Shown piece after piece: positions 27,505 through 37,300 of a stretch of 40,946 nucleotides of DNA; the stretch's first letter is position 1; each line of letters opens with the position of its first letter. A program made the position numbers and the translations under genes. This stretch comes from an uncultured Paraglaciecola sp. (GTDB lineage: Bacteria; Pseudomonadota; Gammaproteobacteria; Enterobacterales; Alteromonadaceae), in assembly GCF_913020055.1 (NCBI RefSeq), contig NZ_CAJWCF010000034.1:1-40946 (forward strand). The letters are read 5' to 3'. The notes beneath the pieces were generated by a model. That model did no database searches and was not told where the DNA came from. It saw only the letters and a program-made list of their open reading frames with translations.

Positions 27505-28449
27505 ATGCAGATCCATCTTGCTAATCCACGAGGTTTTTGTGCTGGTGTAGACCGTGCGATTACTATTGTTGAGCGTGCTTTAGAAATGTTTCCTGCGCCT
27601 ATTTTTGTGCGCCATGAAGTCGTACATAATAAATTTGTAGTCGACGGACTCAAAGAGCGCGGCGCGGTATTTGTTGATGAATTATCAGAAGTGCCTGACG
27701 ACAGTATTGTCATATTTTCCGCACACGGAGTTTCGCAAGCTGTTCGAAAGGAAGCTGATTCCCGTGGTTTAAAAGTGTTTGATGCAACCTGTCCTTTAGT
27801 CACCAAAGTGCATATGGAAGTGATGCGTGCCAGCAAAAAAGGTACCGAATGTATCTTAATTGGTCACAATGGGCATCCTGAAGTAGAAGGTACTATGGGC
27901 CAATACAACAATGCCAATGGCGGTATATATTTGGTGGAGTCAGTTGAAGACGTAGCCAAGCTATCGGTCAAAGATCCCTCTCAACTTTATTACTGTAGCC
28001 AAACCACCTTATCTGTCGATGATACTGCTGATGTGATTGATGCCTTAAGGCTACAATTTCCTGCCATTGAAGGGCCGCGCAAAGATGATATTTGTTATGC
28101 CACGCAAAATCGCCAAGACTCAGTCAGAGAGCTGTCTGCTGATTGCGATTTATTGTTAGTGGTAGGTGCCCAGAATAGCTCCAATTCTAATCGACTTAGA
28201 GAACTTGCTGAAAAAATTGGCGCCACCGCTTATTTGATAGCGGATGCCGATTGTATTCAACAAGTATGGCTTAAAAACGCAAAAAATATTGGTGTCACAG
28301 CCGGTGCATCTGCACCAGAGGTTTTGGTGCAAGGTGTGGTTAGTCGATTGAAAGAGTGGGGCGCCACTAACGCTGTTGAACGAGCTGGCCGGGAAGAGAA
28401 TATTGAATTCGCCGTACCGAAAGAATTACGGGTTAGGAATCTTTCTTAA
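27505..28449 (+). CDS. ispH: 4-hydroxy-3-methylbut-2-enyl diphosphate reductase
   Basis: Last enzyme of the MEP isoprenoid pathway, an iron-sulfur enzyme making IPP and DMAPP. The 314-residue protein keeps the three cluster ligands at the same positions as in E. coli: Cys12 ([13 protein letters not shown]), Cys96 ([12 protein letters not shown]) and Cys197 ([11 protein letters not shown]). The [10 protein letters not shown] motif, with the catalytic Glu126, is intact. It follows fkpB after 20 nt and closes the ribF-ileS block. The type IV pilus genes begin beyond it, as in many Gammaproteobacteria. Confidence 0.96.
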   Translation: MQIHLANPRGFCAGVDRAITIVERALEMFPAPIFVRHEVVHNKFVVDGLKERGAVFVDELSEVPDDSIVIFSAHGVSQAVRKEADSRGLKVFDATCPLVTKVHMEVMRASKKGTECILIGHNGHPEVEGTMGQYNNANGGIYLVESVEDVAKLSVKDPSQLYYCSQTTLSVDDTADVIDALRLQFPAIEGPRKDDICYATQNRQDSVRELSADCDLLLVVGAQNSSNSNRLRELAEKIGATAYLIADADCIQQVWLKNAKNIGVTAGASAPEVLVQGVVSRLKEWGATNAVERAGREENIEFAVPKELRVRNLS

Positions 28450-28646
28450 CGTGCAAATCTAATTAACGTTAGATATTGGTTGTTCGGGCAGTAGGATCGC
28501 TGTCAAGTAACCTTCCATAATAGGGTCGCTGCACCTTGTATACAGTTTCATCGAAACTTGTGTAAGGCTTGCAGTGTAGCCAAACTATCATACTGATAAA
28601 TTAACGGTTGTGTTCAACAGCTTAAGTAATATCAAAACTCTACTAT

Positions 28647-29063
28647 TTAGAAAAAGCAATGAGCGGGTGTTTTATTCATCGACTGATCAATATGTATTGC
28701 TAAACATGTGTCGTCGGACGTCTGGCTACCTTTTGCTTTGGCGGTAAGGGTATAAGTTGTAGCGGATACATCCGTAACAATAAAAATATAATACTCGTTA
28801 GGTGGCAGGCTGAGCTGTTCAGTTTTTGCGTAGCTAATGTTCTCAATACGGTACGCCTCTTGTTGTAGTTTTAGTCGCAGTAAGTGAGTAATGCCATCTC
28901 CTCGTCTAGAGTTTAAAATTTGTTGTTCAAACGACGGAAATACCAGTGTTGCCAGTACTCCTATTATGATAACAACCACCATAAGCTCAATGAGCGTCAT
29001 ACCAAACTCTGCGTAAAGTTCAGCGTTATATCGAATATTTGTTTCCCTCACTTTAACTAGCAT
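28647..29063 (-). CDS. Type IV pilin-like protein (PilE-like), divergent copy
   Basis: A 138-residue prepilin with a long leader ending AEFG, then MTLIELMVVVIIIGVLATLVF, the class III/IV pilin N-terminal helix with Glu at +5. The residue after the cleavage site is Met rather than the usual Phe. The C-terminal part has a Cys pair (DDTCLAI and PAHCFF) that should form the D-region disulphide. I start it at ATG 29063 because AAAGGG sits at a good distance; two further ATGs upstream are in frame. It points left, away from fimT and the following minor pilin genes, so the two transcripts share a divergent promoter region. Function: pilus subunit or minor pilin. Confidence 0.8.
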   Translation of the reverse strand: MLVKVRETNIRYNAELYAEFGMTLIELMVVVIIIGVLATLVFPSFEQQILNSRRGDGITHLLRLKLQQEAYRIENISYAKTEQLSLPPNEYYIFIVTDVSATTYTLTAKAKGSQTSDDTCLAIHIDQSMNKTPAHCFF

Positions 29064-29166
29064 AGCCATTCCCTTTTTTATGCGTTTTAAACAAATTGAA
29101 CTATATTTTAACTTATGGATTTGATTATAGGCGTTTTTTAAATTGGCGCTAAGTAAGGATACTAAG

Positions 29167-29685
29167 ATGCATAATCTTTCTGGACTGACACTTCTAGAGT
29201 TACTCATTACAATCTCAATTTTGGTGCTTGTGGTGACGTTAGGCTCACCTGCAATCAACTCAATTCAAAAAAACATGCAATTAAGAGGAGCAGCGCAAAG
29301 CAGCTATTTTGCATTTCAGCAGGCTCGAGTAGCAGCGATCACTAAAAATATTGATGTGACTGTAGCGATTCGTTCCGGTAAAAGTTGGTGTGCTGCTTTG
29401 AGTGACAACGGTGTATGTGATTGCGCTGTTGAATCTGAATGTACCTTGGATGGGGCAGAATATAAGGTTGATTTTGTTGACTATCGTTTTGTTGAAATAG
29501 ACAAAGTTACTTTTGGTGCAGACAGTGTTGCTGTATTTGATGCGAATAGAGGTTTAGCAATCGGTCATGCAGGCTCAATTGTTTTCTCCGATGGTGAGAA
29601 ACAACTTAAATTAATTTTAAGTAATATGGGTCGAGTTAGGCTTTGCTCAATCGACAGTAATATCGGTGGATTCGAGACATGTTAG
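29167..29685 (+). CDS. fimT: FimT/GspH-family minor pseudopilin
   Basis: A 172-residue prepilin with leader MHNLSG and mature N-terminus LTLLELLITISILVLVVTLG (Glu at +5), followed by SPAINSIQKNMQLRGAAQSSYFAFQQARVAA in pieces typical of the GspH/FimT family. The C-terminal domain contains several Cys (WCAAL, CDCAVESEC, LCSID, FETC). Two ATGs are possible; I choose 29167, with AAGGATACTAAG before it. It heads the rightward module fimT-pilW-pilX-pilV and overlaps pilW by seven bases. Role: minor pilin priming or assembling type IV pili (family). Confidence 0.85.
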   Translation: MHNLSGLTLLELLITISILVLVVTLGSPAINSIQKNMQLRGAAQSSYFAFQQARVAAITKNIDVTVAIRSGKSWCAALSDNGVCDCAVESECTLDGAEYKVDFVDYRFVEIDKVTFGADSVAVFDANRGLAIGHAGSIVFSDGEKQLKLILSNMGRVRLCSIDSNIGGFETC

Positions 29686-30308
29686 TTTCGTCTATAAAGC
29701 AGCATGGCAATAGTTTGGTAGAGTTGATGATTTCTATGGCTCTTGGACTCGCGTCCATTACTGCCATGGCGTCTCTTGTGGGTCATGGTATCGCGTTAAA
29801 CTCTAGCCTACTCGCTAAGTCTAGGTTAGATGAAGAAATAAACGCTGTAGTCGCTGTTGTCAGTCACGACCTTAAGCGAGCAGGGTTCTATGCTCTTACT
29901 AGTGATATTGTTAAAACCCCTATTACTTCCTCCAACCCTTTTGATGACAGTTTGAGTGTTTCGTCCTATTTAGGCGAGTTGGCGAATAGCTGTATCAATT
30001 TTGCTTACGATCGTAATAAAAATGGCGTGTTTGACAGTTCTACTTCAAACGAAAATTATGGCTTTCGTTTGAGGGATTATGCAGTTGAAATTCGTTTGGA
30101 TGGCGCTGCTTGCAATCAATCCGGTTGGCATGATTTAACTGATCCGAAAATTGTTCAGGTAACGGCTCTTAAATTTACAATTGAAAAAAACACAGTGCAG
30201 CAAGTTAAACAAACTCGGGTCAATATTGCGTTGCAAGCACGTTTAAAAAAACATCCAGATATTTCACGGAGCATCAACACTAGTATTTTGATTGAAAATT
30301 ATGAATAA
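29679..30308 (+). CDS. PilW-like minor pilin, first module
   Basis: A 209-residue prepilin with leader ending HG and mature start NSLVELMISMALGLASITA (Glu at +5), the PilW pattern (compare SLIELMISLALG in the second copy). The body has SHDLKRAGFYAL, a stretch typical of PilW, and one or two Cys pairs. It overlaps fimT and the following pilX-like gene (ATG inside its stop region). It is much shorter than the second PilW-like protein at 32880-33737 and differs in sequence. Function by family: minor pilin at the pilus tip complex. Confidence 0.8.
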   Translation: MLVSSIKQHGNSLVELMISMALGLASITAMASLVGHGIALNSSLLAKSRLDEEINAVVAVVSHDLKRAGFYALTSDIVKTPITSSNPFDDSLSVSSYLGELANSCINFAYDRNKNGVFDSSTSNENYGFRLRDYAVEIRLDGAACNQSGWHDLTDPKIVQVTALKFTIEKNTVQQVKQTRVNIALQARLKKHPDISRSINTSILIENYE

Positions 30309-31428
30309 GCGGCTGACCATTAATTCTTTTGGTCTGCAAAATAAAAAGGGCGCAGCAATATTGTTAACCGTAGTTCTGTTGTTAATTATGGTGACACTCG
30401 TCACGCTTTATACAGGCAAAATTCAATTATTTGAACATCAGATTTTAGTGAATACACAAAATCAGGAATGGGCCCAAACATCAGCAAAAGCCGGGGTAAA
30501 TCGAGGTTTAGCTATGCTTAGTGTAAATAAAGTTTGGCCTGATGAGGAAGTCCTTGGAAATTTAGAAGACAACAGTACTTTTACTCTTTCTGCTAACAGT
30601 GAATATTTACCTGGCAGTCGCACACTTGTCACTATCAAAGCTATCGGTAAATCGGCAGATAATCTAGCTAAAGCTACCGTGATTGAGCAGGCATTAGTTT
30701 ATCCATTACTGCTCAATCAGCCACCGGCACCCTTAATCATCAAACATGGATTTAGTAGCGCTGGTGAGTTTGAAGTGGTTCCTAACCCAAATGGATTAGG
30801 TCTCGCGTCACCCCTATCATTGTGGTCAGATACGATTGTCTCTCTATCAGGAACCAATCATCATAGTTGTATTTTAAGTGAGTTTAACGAAGGTAACTGC
30901 AGTATTAATACTTATTCTGATCACAGTGAAAAATTGATTGATATAACAGATGGTTCAGCTTCATTTCCAACCGATTTAGTCAGTTATCTATTTAACACAC
31001 CGTCCTCTGAGTGGACTCAATTAGAGCAACAATCTGACTTTGTATTAACCGATTGTGATGCGTTAGATAATGGTTCATGGGGGGTTATATGGATTGATGG
31101 TGACTGCGAAGTGAGTGCCAGCACGCAAATAGGTAGTGACTCTGAGCCTATTATATTAGTTATTTTTGATGGCAACGTGGAATTTCATGATGATGTTGTT
31201 ATGTATGGTCTTCTGTTTTCATATAAACCAGTCGATTCAATCAAAGTGTTAGATATAGACATGCATACTGATAGTCTGGTGTATGGTGCGGTCATTTCAA
31301 ACCATCAATTAGGAACAAAAAGTGGATTAACAAGAGTTGTGTTTCTGGCTGATGTCATACAAAAATTACAAGACAGTAAGAGATTGCAGAGAGTGGCTAG
31401 AGTACCTGGTAGTTGGCATGACTTTTAG
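30301..31428 (+). CDS. PilX-like pilus assembly protein with a long C-terminal domain, first module
   Basis: A 375-residue protein whose N-terminus (NKKGAAILLTVVLLLIMVTL at about 15-34) matches the PilX N-terminal segment, followed by NTQNQEWAQTSAKAGVNRGLAML, the usual amphipathic region. The C-terminal two-thirds is not typical: a repetitive beta-rich stretch (WGVIWIDGDCEVSASTQIG, PIILVIFDGNVEFHDD, VVMYGLLFSY), which suggests stacked beta-strands as in polymer-forming or beta-helix domains. The second PilX here is only 193 residues. Start at ATG 30301, overlapping the end of pilW. Probably exported, membrane-tethered and part of the minor pilin complex; the extra domain is unexplained. Confidence 0.7.
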   Translation: MNKRLTINSFGLQNKKGAAILLTVVLLLIMVTLVTLYTGKIQLFEHQILVNTQNQEWAQTSAKAGVNRGLAMLSVNKVWPDEEVLGNLEDNSTFTLSANSEYLPGSRTLVTIKAIGKSADNLAKATVIEQALVYPLLLNQPPAPLIIKHGFSSAGEFEVVPNPNGLGLASPLSLWSDTIVSLSGTNHHSCILSEFNEGNCSINTYSDHSEKLIDITDGSASFPTDLVSYLFNTPSSEWTQLEQQSDFVLTDCDALDNGSWGVIWIDGDCEVSASTQIGSDSEPIILVIFDGNVEFHDDVVMYGLLFSYKPVDSIKVLDIDMHTDSLVYGAVISNHQLGTKSGLTRVVFLADVIQKLQDSKRLQRVARVPGSWHDF

Positions 31429-31442
31429 CTGAGGACACATAG

Positions 31443-32012
31443 ATGAATAAAATAAATGGATTTACGCTAATTGAGGTGTCAGTCGCTTCTCTTATCATTA
31501 TGTTGGGCGTGACTGGCTATGTGACCTTGCAAAGTGAATATGTGGTCGCAGATGCAAAAATTAATTTACGCGGTTTAGCACTGCAATTGGCACAAGAAAA
31601 ACTAACCGATTTAGCTTTTTTTCAGCAGCTAAGCCATGTAGATGGGATGCAGTCTTACCAAAATATAGCAACCAATTTAGGAGGCAGTATTGTAGCTGGA
31701 GAACGAGACATAAAATTGTCTTCTGAATCCAATTTACAAACCTATGATACTCAATGGCAAGTTGAAAATTTATATTATGTAGATACTGGTTTTGATGGCG
31801 TTGCTGATAGCTGGGTGAAAGCCGGAGATCCCTTTTTCCCAGTTGATTTACCACGAAATGTCGATCTTAAAAACGTTATTATTGTAGTCACTTGGATTGA
31901 TATTAATGGTGAAAGTAAACAACTCAAAATGTTTGGCAATATTGCCCCAATTGCGCAAAGCCAAAGTTTCCATGCTAAATATCGCTCACCCAGTTCTAAA
32001 GCGATGCCTTAG
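31443..32012 (+). CDS. PilV-like minor pilin, first module
   Basis: A 189-residue prepilin with a short leader MNKING and mature N-terminus FTLIEVSVASLIIMLGVTGY (Glu at +5), the PilV pattern, followed by QLAQEKLTDLAFFQQL. No Cys in the body. It follows the pilX-like gene after 14 nt (AGGA-containing ribosome binding site). Last gene of the first module; about 240 nt separate it from the second module, so the two modules may be transcribed separately. Confidence 0.8.
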   Translation: MNKINGFTLIEVSVASLIIMLGVTGYVTLQSEYVVADAKINLRGLALQLAQEKLTDLAFFQQLSHVDGMQSYQNIATNLGGSIVAGERDIKLSSESNLQTYDTQWQVENLYYVDTGFDGVADSWVKAGDPFFPVDLPRNVDLKNVIIVVTWIDINGESKQLKMFGNIAPIAQSQSFHAKYRSPSSKAMP

Positions 32013-32250
32013 GTTTCAAAAATACATTTATTTATCCAACATATACTAAACTGTAAGCAATTAAATTAAGTTATAGTTTATTGTTTTTAAAGCTTTTATT
32101 GAATTATTCATTGTTTATTAAATCAAAATATATACCTTTACCCCCTTACTAATAACCTAATACTTTGTATTTTTAGCTAACATACTAGTCATAGATTTAT
32201 CTTGGTTGTTGGTCGAATATCTATGTTTTCCAAATTGAGTGAGAAAAAGC

Positions 32251-32883
32251 GTGAATAGCAAATCCGAAAAATTTTATACAAATTATCAACAAGGTGTTGG
32301 CATGATTGAAGTGCTAGTCACTTTGTTTATTGTTTCTGTAGGGTTACTTGGTGTGGCATATTTACAAATTGTTGGTTCATTCACAAATTCTGAAGCCTTA
32401 AGCCGTTCTCAATCCGTGTTGGTCGCTCAACAATTAACAGAGCGTTTAAGAGCAAGCGCTGTATTTTCGCCACTCGGTAAAGGTTTGGTTGTGCATAATG
32501 ATTATTTTGATGAAGATTTGTATAACTTTTCCGGCATGACATGCGCCTCCGGACTACCACATGCTTGTTATTGTTTAGAACGACCAACGGTAATTCCTAA
32601 CTGTAATGATAATGTCTGTACTGCTGCTCAACTAGCTGCATTTGATGCCTATGAAGTTTCATGCTCAGCAGTAGCTGCCAATCCTGAAATAGAAATTAGT
32701 TTAACCTGTGAATTAGATAATAATGCGGCTGATACAGACGCATGTAGCGTAGGCTCTAAACATATCGTTATTTTAAGTTGGCCAGTAGAAAACTGGCAAA
32801 ACATTGAACGCACATTGAATGCAGGTTGCAATGTTGGCGAAACAAAACCTCACGATTGTGTGTCTGTGGACGTGACTTTATGA
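32251..32883 (+). CDS. pilV: PilV-like minor pilin, second module
   Basis: A 210-residue prepilin. The segment QQG|VGMIEVLVTLFIVSVGLLG shows cleavage after Gly and Glu at +5, followed by VAQQLTERLRAS, typical of PilV (PilV domain plus a C-terminal domain). The Cys-rich C-terminal half (CASGLPHACYC, CNDNVC, CELD, CSVG) differs from the first PilV-like protein. Two GTG starts are possible (32239 and 32251); I choose 32251 for a leader of ordinary length. It ends at ATGA with the next gene. Function by family: minor pilin. Confidence 0.82.
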   Translation: MNSKSEKFYTNYQQGVGMIEVLVTLFIVSVGLLGVAYLQIVGSFTNSEALSRSQSVLVAQQLTERLRASAVFSPLGKGLVVHNDYFDEDLYNFSGMTCASGLPHACYCLERPTVIPNCNDNVCTAAQLAAFDAYEVSCSAVAANPEIEISLTCELDNNAADTDACSVGSKHIVILSWPVENWQNIERTLNAGCNVGETKPHDCVSVDVTL

Positions 32884-33737
32884 ACGCTTACAGGAAACAA
32901 GGTGGCTTTAGTCTTATCGAGTTGATGATTTCCCTTGCTCTTGGACTGATTATTTCTGCCGCAGTTGTTCAAGTGATGATCAGTAATAATTCAACCGAAC
33001 GACTAAATCGGTCAATTGCATCCGCTCAAGAAAACGGCCGTTTTATCATAGCTAGGCTGCGCAACGATTTAATCATGACGGGACGCTACGATATGTTGCA
33101 ACCAGATCTGAATACAGACGTTGATATCGTGGTTGAGGCCGCTTTTGTGCAGAATAACCCTATTCCAGTGGTGGGTGATTATAGTAATGGGTTAACTAAA
33201 GGCGCAATAGAAGGGGCGGGTACAACCAGCGATACTTTGATGGTTGCGCTACAGGCAAGTAAAGATTGCAGGGGCGCGACTCATGGTTATGTCGGCGAAG
33301 AGTTTATGGTGGTGAATGAATATTTTTTGGATGGCACTTCTCTTAAATGCCGAGGGTTTGATGGCAGAGTCCTGCGCGGTTTAAAGGCCGTGGTTGATAA
33401 CGATAGTGCTTACACTTTATTGGACGATGTTGTTAGTTTTCAAGTTCAATACGGCATCACAGATAATATTGCCTCAAAAGACAATTCGGCTAGACCAGTA
33501 AAATTTATTGATGCTGATACATTAGGTGCAGAGAAAGCCGCTGGCGCACTTGTCGTAGCGATTAGAATTGCATTATTACTGAAAGCTGACTCTGACATTG
33601 TAATCAGTCCCGTTCCTAAGTTTAAACTGCTTAATGAGGAGCCAATCACACCCTCTGAAAAAAGGTTGTATAAGCAGTTTGAAACCACTATCACTTTGCG
33701 TAATAGCAAAAATTTCGCTCGAAGTAGAAATATATGA
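32880..33737 (+). CDS. pilW: PilW-like minor pilin, second module
   Basis: A 285-residue prepilin with leader ending GG and mature start FSLIELMISLALGLIISAAV (Glu at +5), then NSTERLNRSIASAQENGRFI, the classical PilW pattern. Its length agrees with PilW of Pseudomonas-type clusters. ATG 32880 overlaps the pilV stop (ATGA), and its own end overlaps pilX (ATGA). It is one of two PilW-like proteins in the window. Role by family: minor pilin in the PilVWX-PilE/PilY1 tip complex. Confidence 0.87.
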   Translation: MNAYRKQGGFSLIELMISLALGLIISAAVVQVMISNNSTERLNRSIASAQENGRFIIARLRNDLIMTGRYDMLQPDLNTDVDIVVEAAFVQNNPIPVVGDYSNGLTKGAIEGAGTTSDTLMVALQASKDCRGATHGYVGEEFMVVNEYFLDGTSLKCRGFDGRVLRGLKAVVDNDSAYTLLDDVVSFQVQYGITDNIASKDNSARPVKFIDADTLGAEKAAGALVVAIRIALLLKADSDIVISPVPKFKLLNEEPITPSEKRLYKQFETTITLRNSKNFARSRNI

Positions 33738-34315
33738 ACTATCTATCAAAACAAAGAAATTCAGGAATGGTCATGGTATTTGCCTTGCTGATACTAATGA
33801 GTCTTACCATTTTAGGTGTGTCATCAGTATCCAGTAGTTTAATGCAAAGCAAAATGGCGACATCTATGGAGAAGCGTTCTCTTTCATTTGACGCAGCAGA
33901 ATCTGCAATCGCTGCTGTGATGTTTGAATCCGAAGATGAAGCACTACTAAGCAACGTAGCTTTGGATGACCCTTTGTCTGCCGCCCGAGGTGGTACGCAA
34001 TTAGACTTAGCTGTTCAAAACTTGAGTTGCTTTGAGAATGTCACATGGACCAATAGAGTGCTGACTAAAGCTGGCTTAAGCACTGGAACCCAACATACAA
34101 CTGCCGGCAATTATACCGATAAACCTATAGTGAAAAGCTGGTCTCGAGCGGCGTTTGTACGAGAACAACCTTGTGTCGGCTCAAGCAACGTTATCGGTGG
34201 TAGTAATATTAGTTGTCATGTCTTTATAGTAAAGGGATGTGGGCAATTAGACGATAGTAATTACGCAGTGGCTAACTCCGTCAATGCCTCAGTTTTTGCG
34301 CCTGCAACTCAATAA
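33734..34315 (+). CDS. pilX: PilX-like pilus assembly protein, second module
   Basis: A 193-residue protein with the PilX N-terminal pattern: RNSGMVMVFALLILMSLTIL at about 8-27, then SSSLMQSKMATSMEKRSLSFDAAESAI, the conserved helix after the membrane segment. No usual Glu at +5, as known for PilX proteins. Several Cys in the body. It overlaps the pilW end (ATGA) and precedes pilY1 by 11 nt. Role by family: promotes pilus assembly with PilY1. Confidence 0.85.
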   Translation: MNYLSKQRNSGMVMVFALLILMSLTILGVSSVSSSLMQSKMATSMEKRSLSFDAAESAIAAVMFESEDEALLSNVALDDPLSAARGGTQLDLAVQNLSCFENVTWTNRVLTKAGLSTGTQHTTAGNYTDKPIVKSWSRAAFVREQPCVGSSNVIGGSNISCHVFIVKGCGQLDDSNYAVANSVNASVFAPATQ

Positions 34316-34326
34316 GTGGTGTTTTC

Positions 34327-37300
34327 ATGAAATATATCAACAAATTTACAGGAATATGGCTGGCGGTCAGTTTGACGCTTTTCAGTAGTGTATCTAGTGC
34401 AGATGACTTAGAAATATATCTTGGAGTAGCCGGCAGTGAAGTCACCTATAACCCAAATGTGCTGTTTATTATGGATACGTCAGGCAGTATGACAGGTAAA
34501 GATGGTGGTACTGAATCGAGAATGTTAAGGGTGCAAAATGCGCTTAAGGAAACGCTTAATTCAGTTACTAACATTAATGCTGGGTTGATGCGTTTTTCAG
34601 ATTTTGGTGGGCCCATTTTATATCCTGTTAGGCCGATTGATGATGCTGTTTCTCCTGAAATAATCACTTCAATCTCCGCGGCTACAGATGATGCTTATGA
34701 AATTGCATCAAGTGTAAATACTTCTAGTACTACATTGAAACTATCTGAAAATACAAATGCGGTGACTTTAGGTCTTCGTTATCAAGATTTAAACATTCCT
34801 CGTGGCGCGGTTATTACTAATGCGTATATTCGTTTCAGTTCAAACGGATTTAATAGTGGAGCGACAAACTTAACCTTTAGTGGAGAGTTAATTGCAGACT
34901 CCATTACTTTTAGCAATACGAGTAACAATATATCAGGCAGAACGAAAACGGCTAGCTCAGTGCTGTGGGATACAGATAATGACTGGCCGGTATCGGGTGA
35001 AACCTTAGTGTCCCCAGATCTGAGTAGCGTTGTACAAGAAATTGTCGACCAATCTGGATGGTGTGGTGGAAACTCTTTAAACATAATTGTTGATGGTTTA
35101 GGTATCAGTACCAGTAGTGCGCGCGTATCCCCAGCATTTGAAGACGGTGAAGGATTAGGCCCTCAACTTGTAGTGGTGTATGACGACACAACAGCCACAG
35201 GTTGCGTAAAGGGTAAGTTAAGCTATCAGGTGGACTCGCAAAAAAATAATGCTGAAGAGCGTGGTGATGGATATCAATCAACAGGCAGTGAGTTAACCTT
35301 TCGAGACAGCTCAAACAAGTATATTGGTGTCAGATTTAGAAACATAGCCCTTCCGCAAGGTGCAAGTATACTCAATGCCTATTTAGAGTTTACTGCCTAT
35401 CAAAATAGTACTAGCTCAAGCGCCAGCTTTAATATTGCTGGAGTCGACCAAGATGATCCTAATAGTTTTAGGTCTTATCCACGGTATTTGCTAAGGGACA
35501 AGCCAAAAACAGTTTCAGTGCCATGGGTAGGCATTCCTAGATGGTATAAAAACTACACTTATCAAAGTCCGTCTGTGAAAACGATAGTTGAGCAAATTGT
35601 GGGACGTCCTGGTTGGGAGTTGGGTAACGAAATGATGTTTGTGTTTTCTGATTTTGTGGGTATTCGAGGCGCCTACACTTACAACGGGAAACCATCAGGG
35701 ACTGTAAGTTTGGTGGTCGAGTATGAAGGTAGTGCTACACCAGGCAGCACCTCAACAGTACGTGAACATCTAGTCAGTCAAGTTGATGCATTAAGTGCAA
35801 GCGGGTATACACCCATAGTGGATACCATGTACGAGGCCGCCAGTTATTATGGTGGACTAGCCGTCGATTATGGTAAAACGCGAGGTCAATCTTCTGTTTC
35901 AAGTACCGTACGACGTAACACCAGAGTGAGCCATAGATTGTCTTATGTTGGAAGTGACTCAGTGTTACCTTCAGGTTGTACTGTAGATAACTTGGGCAGC
36001 TCGTACTGTATGAATGAAAGCATCCCTGATGGTGCTACCTATATCAGCCCAGTGACAGATAAAGTCTGTCAAACTAACAATCACATCGTTCTATTATCTG
36101 ATGGTTCAGCTAATAATAATCACAGTGTGACAGAGATTGAGACGTTACTAGGGAAGTCATGTACCGGCTCTGGTGGAGAAAAGTGTGGTGTAGACCTAGC
36201 CAAAAACATTGGTGATGGTGACGACTCTAAGATCGATACCCGGGTTTTTACGCACACAATTGGTTTTTCCGCAGGATCATCTGCTAATGCCTTTCTTAAC
36301 GACTTGGCAATTAACGGTAACGGTGATTTTTATACCGCAGATAATACAGACGATTTAGTTGGTGTGTTTCAGTCCATATTAAAAACTGTAAAAGATGTTA
36401 ATGCTACTTTTGTCTCGCCAGGTGTGGCTGTTAATCAACTCAATCGACTCACGCATAACGACGAATTGTATTTTGCTTTGTTTAAACCTGCAGAAGGCAC
36501 TATTTGGCCGGGTAATGTCAAAAGATATAGGTTGGATGGTTCAGATATTCTGGATAAAAATGGCTTGAATGCTGTGGATAGTGTCACCGGCTTCTTTAAC
36601 GACAGTGCGCACAGTTTTTGGTCTTTATTGGCAGATGGAAATGACGTGCGAGAGGGGGGAACCGCGGGGAAAATGGGCTTGCCTCGTGAAGCTTATGCTT
36701 TCGATGGTGTGGGTACCATAATCAAAACAGACAACTTGTTGCATGAAGACAATGTCAGTTTAACCATTGCAGACTTAGCTGTTGGCGCTTTGGCCGACCC
36801 AACAGCTGCCCGTGAAGCAGTCATAAAATGGGCGCGTGGTGTTGATGTGAAAGATGATGATGCTGATGGCAGTACATCGGATGCCAGACAAACTATGGGC
36901 GATCCCATTCACTCTCAACCGGTAATTGTTAATTATTCTCTAACAGACAGTGCGGTGTTTGTGGCAACCAATCATGGCTTTTTACATTCGTTCGATCCAT
37001 CAACGGGTGAAGAAAATTTTGCGATTATGCCAAAAGATCTAATGGATAATTTATATGATTTATACCTCGACTCTTCTACTTTTTCCCATATTTACGGATT
37101 AGATGGAGACATGGTGCTTAGGACAGTGGGTAGTAATATTTATTTGTATGTTGGTATGCGCCGCGGAGGTAATAACTATTATGCGTTTGATATTACCAAT
37201 AAAACCAATCCTAGATTGATGTTTAAAATTGATGGCGGTTCTGGAGATTTTGCCAATTTGGGACAAACTTGGTCTAAGCCTACAGTGACAAAAATTAGAG

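Noticed and set aside
28452..28475. Hairpin ATCTAA..TTAGAT after ispH as terminator.
   Set aside because: Only 6 bp and no T run; not convincing.
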